A DNA stretch of 64,000 bases from Cryptomeria japonica. Taxonomy: Eukaryota; Streptophyta; Pinopsida; Cupressales; Cupressaceae. The notes under the pieces were generated by a model. The model saw only the letters and a list, made by a program, of their open reading frames with translations. It had not been told where the DNA came from and did not search any database. The translations under genes were made by a program, and so were the position numbers. Position 1 is the stretch's first letter, and each line of letters begins with the position of its first letter. The stretch covers positions 54,001 through 118,000 of the forward strand of contig NW_026729277.1 of assembly GCF_030272615.1 (NCBI RefSeq). The letters run 5' to 3'. Of this stretch, positions 57,481-64,000 are shown one piece after another.

Positions 57481-60400
57481 TTACCCTACATCATTATCAT
57501 TTTTTTGGCAATGAAAATTTATAAAACCAATCACACATTCCTCATTTTCATGACTTGGTTTTTTAGAATGTTTTACACCTAAGAGTTTAGTGATCTCCCA
57601 TCAAGTCCCAAACCTTACTAGCTACATATGTTTATAAACTTCCAAAAAAGTTGATTACACCTAAATACCTTCAATATTAGGAATTTAATGAGCCCATTTA
57701 TGGAAGTTGTAGTCAAGTTCTCATGCCTAGCTCATTCATTATTTTGAACATATTCTTAGATTATACTACTTTACCATGTACTACTAATTTTATTTATTGC
57801 ATTTAATTTTTATTATTTATTGCATGAATAGAAAATTAAATTAAGGTTTCAATAGATCTTGTTATATATATAAATCTCATAACACTACATTCCTCATCAT
57901 TTTATGACTTCTAGAGTATGCTTGGCATCCCCTTGTCTTGATAAGTTGTAACTTGAATTCATTTCCTTTCTTGATATATACTTTTATTATTTTGAGTTAT
58001 ATGTGTAATATTGATAGTGCAAGCCCACAATCAAAGTCTAAAAACCCACTTCATTACCATTGGCATTTTCATGCCCATGATTTACCATTGATAACTAGTC
58101 TAAGAATACATGAAATGAACTATTTTTCTCCTTAGCTTATCCCATGTTGTAAATTTTTTTAAAATGATGCCTAAGTCTTTGGCTTTTTGGCTAAGTCCGG
58201 TGGTTATAAAACTTTTGTTGGTCCCCAACATGGTTTCCACAACCTTGCCAGGGTACAACATGGTTTTCATGACATCCCCAAGCTTTTCTTGTCATAAGTT
58301 TCAAAAGCTCTTACAAAATGATTTTTCAGAGGTTCAAAGTGATTTCAAAACTACTATCGGCTCACAACACAACTTTGGAAAACAATGTTGAGCCCTTCTT
58401 GTAACTCCTAACTACTCAGAAGGAGAAGTGCACATTCTCAAAGGAATCTCAAAAAGACATGTCTTTTGACATTAGAATTTGATTATGGAACCAATATTAG
58501 CTTTAATATTTCAACAACCCCACTCTCAATGATGTAAATAAAATGGAATTAAGAGGCTATGGTGAAGGGAAACCAAGGAATCCACATGGCCAAATTCTAT
58601 GAGTTCATAGGAATAAAAAATAGGGAGTCATCCCAAGGTGCAATGGTAGGTGAAGTTGCCAAGTGTCATCAAGTCCATATCAGTAGGTCATTCTTGACTA
58701 AAAGAATATGGAGGTTTGCTATGGTCAAACATGGTATGATTAATCATTCGTGATTGATCATAAAGATCCATAGCCATGTTTTAGAATAGATAAAAAGTTT
58801 GAATATTGTATCGGTAGACATTGATCATATAGATAAATGGCTAGAGTTTAAGGGATGATTATATGTATCTCTCATCATTCAATAGGCCCACCAAAATCAG
58901 GATCAATGGCTAATGTTTGAATGCTTCTTAAATGGCCCTGGACTAGGGTTTCCATGCAAAGGTTTGTCATAGTGGGAGTAAATTTAATGCCTCGCTCTAT
59001 TAACTACTATCTTTTATGGCCAAGGTAAAAGAATGGGGTCATTAAGTTGCTTGCATATTTCTATAGGCTCTCGTTCTCTTGCATTGTCTTTTAGGGATGA
59101 TGAAAATAATTGAAGAATTTAGGTCTTTTTCATGTTTACACAAAAGTCTTTTGTTTCCTTTCATGTACTTTTCCTCCATTGGACTCATAACTCCCCCATA
59201 TTTTGGGGATGAAGTCGATTTAAAACAATCATATTGATATCATACTATTTATCTAATATTCATACCAACCATAAATATTTAAATCCCTTATGTTTTCTTG
59301 CATGATCTTGTTTGTATGTGTAATCATCTTGATTTTTCCTATGTTTTGGGTATTTTATTTTTGCAACATTGTTGTCTATGAATGTATATTTTTTGAAAGG
59401 AAATTTCTCTAGATTGATGTACACAATTAATTTAAGGTGGGCACATACATTTCTCTATGCATTAACTATGTTCAAACACCAAAAGAGTAGTTGTTCACTT
59501 ATACCACACAACAATATTGTTTGTGCTATCACAAAACCTTTTTGTAGCACTTTTAACAAGACTACCTAGAAAATAGAGTATTTTTTTCTTGGCCAATATT
59601 TTATGGTATCATTCGCATGAAGCTCACCTAGTATATCTAAGGATTTTTACCAACCCATGAAGTCTTCACTTGTTTATGAGCCAACTAGCATAACATTTTC
59701 TAGCCTTGTGATTTATTAACCCTTGACAAAATGGCACCTACTAAGCATCCAAGGATCTTGCTAGTCCTACAGACCATGTTTTCTGTGTTTGTGACATGAG
59801 TCCTGTGTTCACGAATATGGATCATAGTAAGAACCTATGGATATTACAAATCCTTGATGCCATGCCCTGTGCTATATATGCTTTGTGTACATTTTTAAAG
59901 TTGATCATAATTTTGCTCACTTTGTGTTTGACCTTTCATCTTGATATTATAGGTTGATTAGACCTAGAATCTTTGGCTTTTCCATACTTTATAAGTATGA
60001 GAATAATTTCATACTCTCACTAAAGGAGACACTAAATGTAGTATCATAAATTATTGACCTTAATAATTTCACATTAGACTTGGGACCCATTTTGGAAGAT
60101 ATGCCTAATTTATGCTTGATTGTGCCTAGTTTCAAGAACACTTCCATAAACTTGGTTCATTCCCCTATTCATAATATTTTTGGTATCTTGTTTTGCAAAG
60201 GCTAGGGCACCTAGTGGTCATATCCAAGCAAAAAGAGCTCAACTTTCAAAGAATGAAAGTCAATTGTGCAAATAGCATTTCTTTGTCAACCTTCACCATA
60301 AAATTATTTTAGAAAGGTGTAAGTTGCATATGAATAGATCTCCCTTTCCCATTTAAAATTCTATCAAGTTCAAATAAGACTCCTAAAATCCTTCCATTTA

Positions 60401-61914
60401 AATCCAACATATATCTACATTTAAGGAGCAAAATATTCAAGCATGCAAGTTTGGTCAATTATATCATGTTTTTTAATGTTGAAATAATGCACTAATATGT
60501 TACAAGACTTCACTCCATCACATCAAGCCTTGCGTAAGATTCCATAAAAGAGTTTCATACTTGAGGTAATATCCTCTCAATTCAACATTTTATTACTTGT
60601 TTAGCTTATATCCTTGCAAGGGCATGCACTCAAATCTCATCATTAGCCATTGTATAAGTGGAAACACTAACATGGGGTTTGACTTACGAATGCCCTTAAT
60701 GGAATAATATTTTTTCTTACTTTACATTTGTGTGGATGTAGATCTTATAGTGGGAATGTTATAGAAATGCACAACATATGGTGATAGACTTCAACAAAAT
60801 TTGAATGAAAGAAAAAACCTCATACTAGAACACTCAGTGCTCTTGTTCTATCATTTTGAGACGGATTTTTGCAAAACATTGGTACATGACCTTGTAATTA
60901 TTTTTTTGATCATCTACAACAATTTCAAACACCTTTAGACTAGGATTCCCTACACCCCTCTCTGACATAGTCAACTCTAAATTTCAAATCTAGATTCTTC
61001 TCTATCTATCATGTAGATTTATCTTGTTGGTTTAATATTTCATAATTTATATGCTATTTACTAATAATTATAATCATTTGTTTCATCATTAACTTATTTC
61101 ATCTACACACACTTCACTATCTCATTTCTTTTATAGCAAAGCAACTAAATCAAAGTTCTTAGCTCTCCTTTTAGGACTATAGTTAGGCCTATTCATGTTC
61201 CAATATTATGAAAGGAAGTGGAATGTTTAGTTTGCATTGACTGACGCAAGATCCCATTTGCCAATATTTCACTTTCACATCACTAACTTTATCCTCCTTC
61301 AAGATTGAAGAAGACTCTTGTTATCAAACTCCATTTGAATTGTAATGTTTTGCTTTTTTTTATCATCATCCATATTTGATTATCCATCTTTTTAATATCC
61401 TTATCTTTAATAATCATGTTATTCAATATTTTATGCAACCACTTGAACAAAGTCACCATTGCCTTATATCATGATACTTGAACATTCCACTTTTGATAAT
61501 GAAAAGTATAAATATTCAACTGCATAGAAAATAACAATAAGACCAACTTAAATGTCTGTCCTACATGACTATAAATTGCAGATTTCCTATTTATAAATGT
61601 TTGATCATTTTGCAAGCAAACTTTGTAAACTCTCATGCAACCAAATTTTGACTAAGACAAATGGAAACACATCTTATAACTTACAATCAATATAGTATAT
61701 CTCCAAAGAAAATAAAGCCCTTTATCTTCTTTTGATATTGCATCTCACACTAATGCAAAATTATTTTCTTATCTTTGCCTTTTAAAAAATGTCATATAAA
61801 TTTTCAAATGAGCAACATAAATTTTTGATCAAGTGGACAAATGAAAATAAAAAGCATATCATTCCAAAGCATCTCTACGAAGGAGCATACAATAACATAT
61901 CACAATCACCTGTA
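57481..61914. other. unassigned AT-rich region
   Basis: 4.4 kb without a frame, RNA gene or repeat that I can support. Short frames (65-75 aa) at 57938, 58164 and 59369 have no protein-like conservation signals. Confidence 0.4.
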
Positions 61915-62267
61915 GGGGAGAGGATCCAGTAGTTGAGCACGTTCTAATTGTTGTGATGCTAATCATTTATTTAATACCCATAATTGAATGAAATATACCC
62001 TTAGTAGTAAAAGACAATCAATCATGTGATGCCACATCAGCTGCACAAGTATGGGGGCCCCTTATGCATGACTATTGATCTCACCTTTTTCTCGAGCTGT
62101 TTTGGACACCTTGAAAAAAAGCATGGTGATGTGGCCTTGAAACCTTATTTGTAAGGATGGACTTGCCAAGTAAGCTGCTGTAAAAAAATGAGAGTGATTT
62201 GAAATTTCCATGGGGAATTTTGAGAAGTGCAAAGTTAGGGTGCTCAACTACAGAGTCCTCTCTCTTA
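61915..62267. mobile_element. small MITE
   Basis: Ends are imperfect inverted repeats of about 26 bp: GGGGAGAGGATCCAGTAGTT at the left and, reversed, AGAGAGAGGACTCTGTAGTT at the right, both followed by GAGCAC. About 353 bp, non-coding. GTA on both sides (61912-61914 and 62268-62270) may be a 3-bp target duplication, which would fit PIF/Harbinger. Confidence 0.65.
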
Positions 62268-62274
62268 GTAGTAT

Positions 62275-63076
62275 TTATTCTCAAGATAATTTGTAAAGTC
62301 AATCTCCCTTTTTGACCATCACTGTCCCTTGGTTTTCACACATAAAATCAATTTCCCACAGGATAAATGATGAGCGGATGATCTAACCGATAAAAACTCT
62401 TTGCTTTGAAATGAATTTTCACTTTATAAGTCGATTGCCTATGTGGCTAAATGCCTACACTCTTTTAGCCAATGAAGAAAAAGTAAATCTCATATCAATT
62501 TAAGAAAGAATATAAAACAGGAATGGAGGAGGATTTATCTTATTACATTAGTTTTCCTCATTATATTTTGAGAATATATTTTTATATAAAAAAATTTCAT
62601 CACTGTCTATAACAAATAATTAATTGCATAAATTAATGTATATTATCCAATACAAGGATGATCATTTGCTTGCTTAATATGACGAAAACAGTTATCATAT
62701 CTCTATAATTCATAATAATGCTTAAAAAGTTTATAAAATTTTAATACTTTTAAACATTTTAAGAATCATACTGTTGTTCAGTTTTTGTTACAAATGCTGT
62801 CACTTATGATATAAATGTATAAAATCGAATGGTGTCACAATACAGTAAAACAGATGAAGGCGAGCGCAGTAGACGCTTCCTATTCACACTGTTCAGCTAC
62901 TATATTCAATGTGGAGGCAAACCGCAGACAGTGAGGGAGAGGGAGAGGGATATTCAATGTTTAGCCGTATGAATGCAAATGGGCCGGATCAGATTTGAAC
63001 GCTAACTTATTCTAAAGTCTCGCCTTTACCTTGTAGGCTACTATTCAAGATTTAGAAATAATTCAGTTATTGACGT
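62275..63076 (-). pseudogene. PRP-D ghost: PRP unit without gene body
   Basis: The distal 3' flank (62275-62850) is homologous to PRP-C's 30215-30542 plus 32441-32690. At about 62851 it jumps to GATGAAGGCGAGCGCAGTAG, the sequence just upstream of the PRP-C TATA box (33838). Near 62912 a second jump drops the ACGT-element region and continues with GTGGAGGCAAACCGCAG. The coding region, TATA box and proximal promoter are gone. Ends with one 61-bp unit. Confidence 0.7.
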
Positions 63077-63077
63077 A

Positions 63078-64000
63078 TGTACAATAGTCTTGGCTTTCCT
63101 TCTTACTTAGAGCGTTATTCTTATGTACCATAGTCTTTCTTTACAATCACGATGTTATTAGAGATTGGTGTTTAGTACGGCCTATGGTTAGTTCAACGCT
63201 TTCTTCAACAATTTCAAAGAGTTTCATGCATTTATGGTGGATTTGCAAATTTCGTATAGTAGTGTGGTGGGAATGGATCTATGGAACTTCCTTTTTATTT
63301 TATCCTTTTGCGGTCATAGCTCATTTTTCCATTGATGTAATTTTCATGTTTGTCTAACATTTAGAATTCCTTACTTTCACATGGATAACCAAAATTAAAA
63401 TAGGGTTTGTGATGTTTATATGCCTCATTATTTATTTTTCAGCTTCACTTATTATGGTTCAATCTTTAATATTGATGGGTTGATTTTTTAATTGTTTATT
63501 CTTGAATGGTTTAATGAGGTTTGGGAAAAGGTTGGGGATTCATGTTACATTTTCAAGAATGATTCATAAAAGGCATTTTGTGATGTTTTTTAAACCCATG
63601 CCATACAAGAATGAGGGCTACAAAATAATTCTGGAAATGTCAATAACTCTATTTTTAGAGCAGTTAATTGGTCTCCTAACTTCTTGAATGGGGAATTTTT
63701 TTCTATTCTGATATGGCTTGTTATTAAAGATATACTAGTTCAATTGAGGGATTTATTGTCCAAACTCCTTGCCCTGGTGAGTAAATTTCTTCAATTCGCA
63801 GAAACTCTAAATATCATGCCACATAAGGATGAAAGGTTATTAGTCACTTTTTCTCATGTCATTGATATGACAAAGTAGATTGTTATTGAACTTGGAGGAA
63901 ATATTCTAGCATAGAGAAATAACCTTTTGGGGGGCTCAAATTTATGCTTTCTCTACAAAAAATAGGGTCACCAAAAGAATAATGGCCCTAGTTTTAAACT
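63078..64000 (+). pseudogene. second copy of the flank and LINE ORF1 relic
   Basis: Matches 35960-36870. Plus-strand pieces NWSPNFLNGEFFSILIWLVI, KDILVQLRDLL and a knuckle trace near 63950 (CFLYKK then G-H-Q-K) are the ORF1 relic seen at 36.3-36.9 kb. It runs out of the window. Relative to PRP-C, about 1.45 kb (34507-35957) is absent at the junction near 63078. Confidence 0.6.

Noticed and set aside
57938-58753. Short ORFs as a host gene
   Set aside because: No start context, splice pattern, domain or conservation evidence; ordinary chance frames in AT-rich DNA.

Overview
The window looks like TE-rich intergenic DNA from a seed plant nuclear genome. LTR retrotransposons of Ty1/copia and Ty3/gypsy type are primed from initiator-Met tRNA, LINE relics, tRNA-derived SINEs and MITE-like inverted repeats are nested between them, and the only host genes are small secreted proline-rich proteins with plant-type TATA boxes and a 3' UTR intron. 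The long spacing and the old, stop-riddled elements suit a gymnosperm-sized genome, but that is inference only. There are no bacterial features.

Host genes. Three minus-strand paralogs of one proline/histidine-rich cell-wall-type protein lie at about 6.1-6.6 kb (PRP-A, frame broken by a 32-nt deletion), 16.8-17.5 kb (PRP-B, open, but with a changed C-terminus) and 33.3-33.8 kb (PRP-C, the most intact copy). All three share promoter and 3' flank, and each has a short intron just after the stop codon. A fourth unit near 62.3-63.1 kb keeps only flanks (PRP-D ghost), and flank-only homology at 56.6-57.5 kb suggests a fifth. The window therefore reads as an old tandem gene array pushed apart by transposons.

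Mobile elements, left to right. (1) Copia-1, + strand, 1-5452 (5' end outside the window): one frame from gag to RNase H broken by nine stops. (2) A SINE-like tRNA-derived stretch at about 8840-9003. (3) NA-1, 9004-14295, a non-coding LTR element with TSD TGTTA, very unequal LTRs and a 609-bp insertion flanked by 20-bp TSDs. (4) A MITE-like inverted repeat at 14573-15454. (5) LINE ORF1 relic, 18.24-18.85 kb. (6) A relict frame and possible LTR, 20.1-21.4 kb. (7) NA-2, minus strand, 21967-29071, TSD CTATC: gag-like ORF with four zinc knuckles plus a long ORF I do not recognise, no pol, and a SINE inside one LTR. (8) LINE-1 fragment, minus strand, 30543-32433. (9) LINE relic, + strand, 36.3-37.6 kb. 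(10) Copia-2, minus strand, 37950-44625, TSD GTATT. (11) Remnants of another LTR element, 44.6-48.6 kb. (12) Gypsy-1, a chromodomain element, minus strand, 48593 to about 56112, outer part of one LTR missing. (13) A small MITE at 61915-62267.

Relations. NA-2 and Copia-2 share LTR ends, an almost identical extended polypurine tract and the same primer site, so Copia-2-type elements may have mobilised NA-2. In Copia-1, Copia-2, NA-2 and Gypsy-1 the premature stops are mostly TAG at places where CAG, CAA or TGG is expected, the trace of cytosine-methylation decay. All coordinates and alignments were made by eye.
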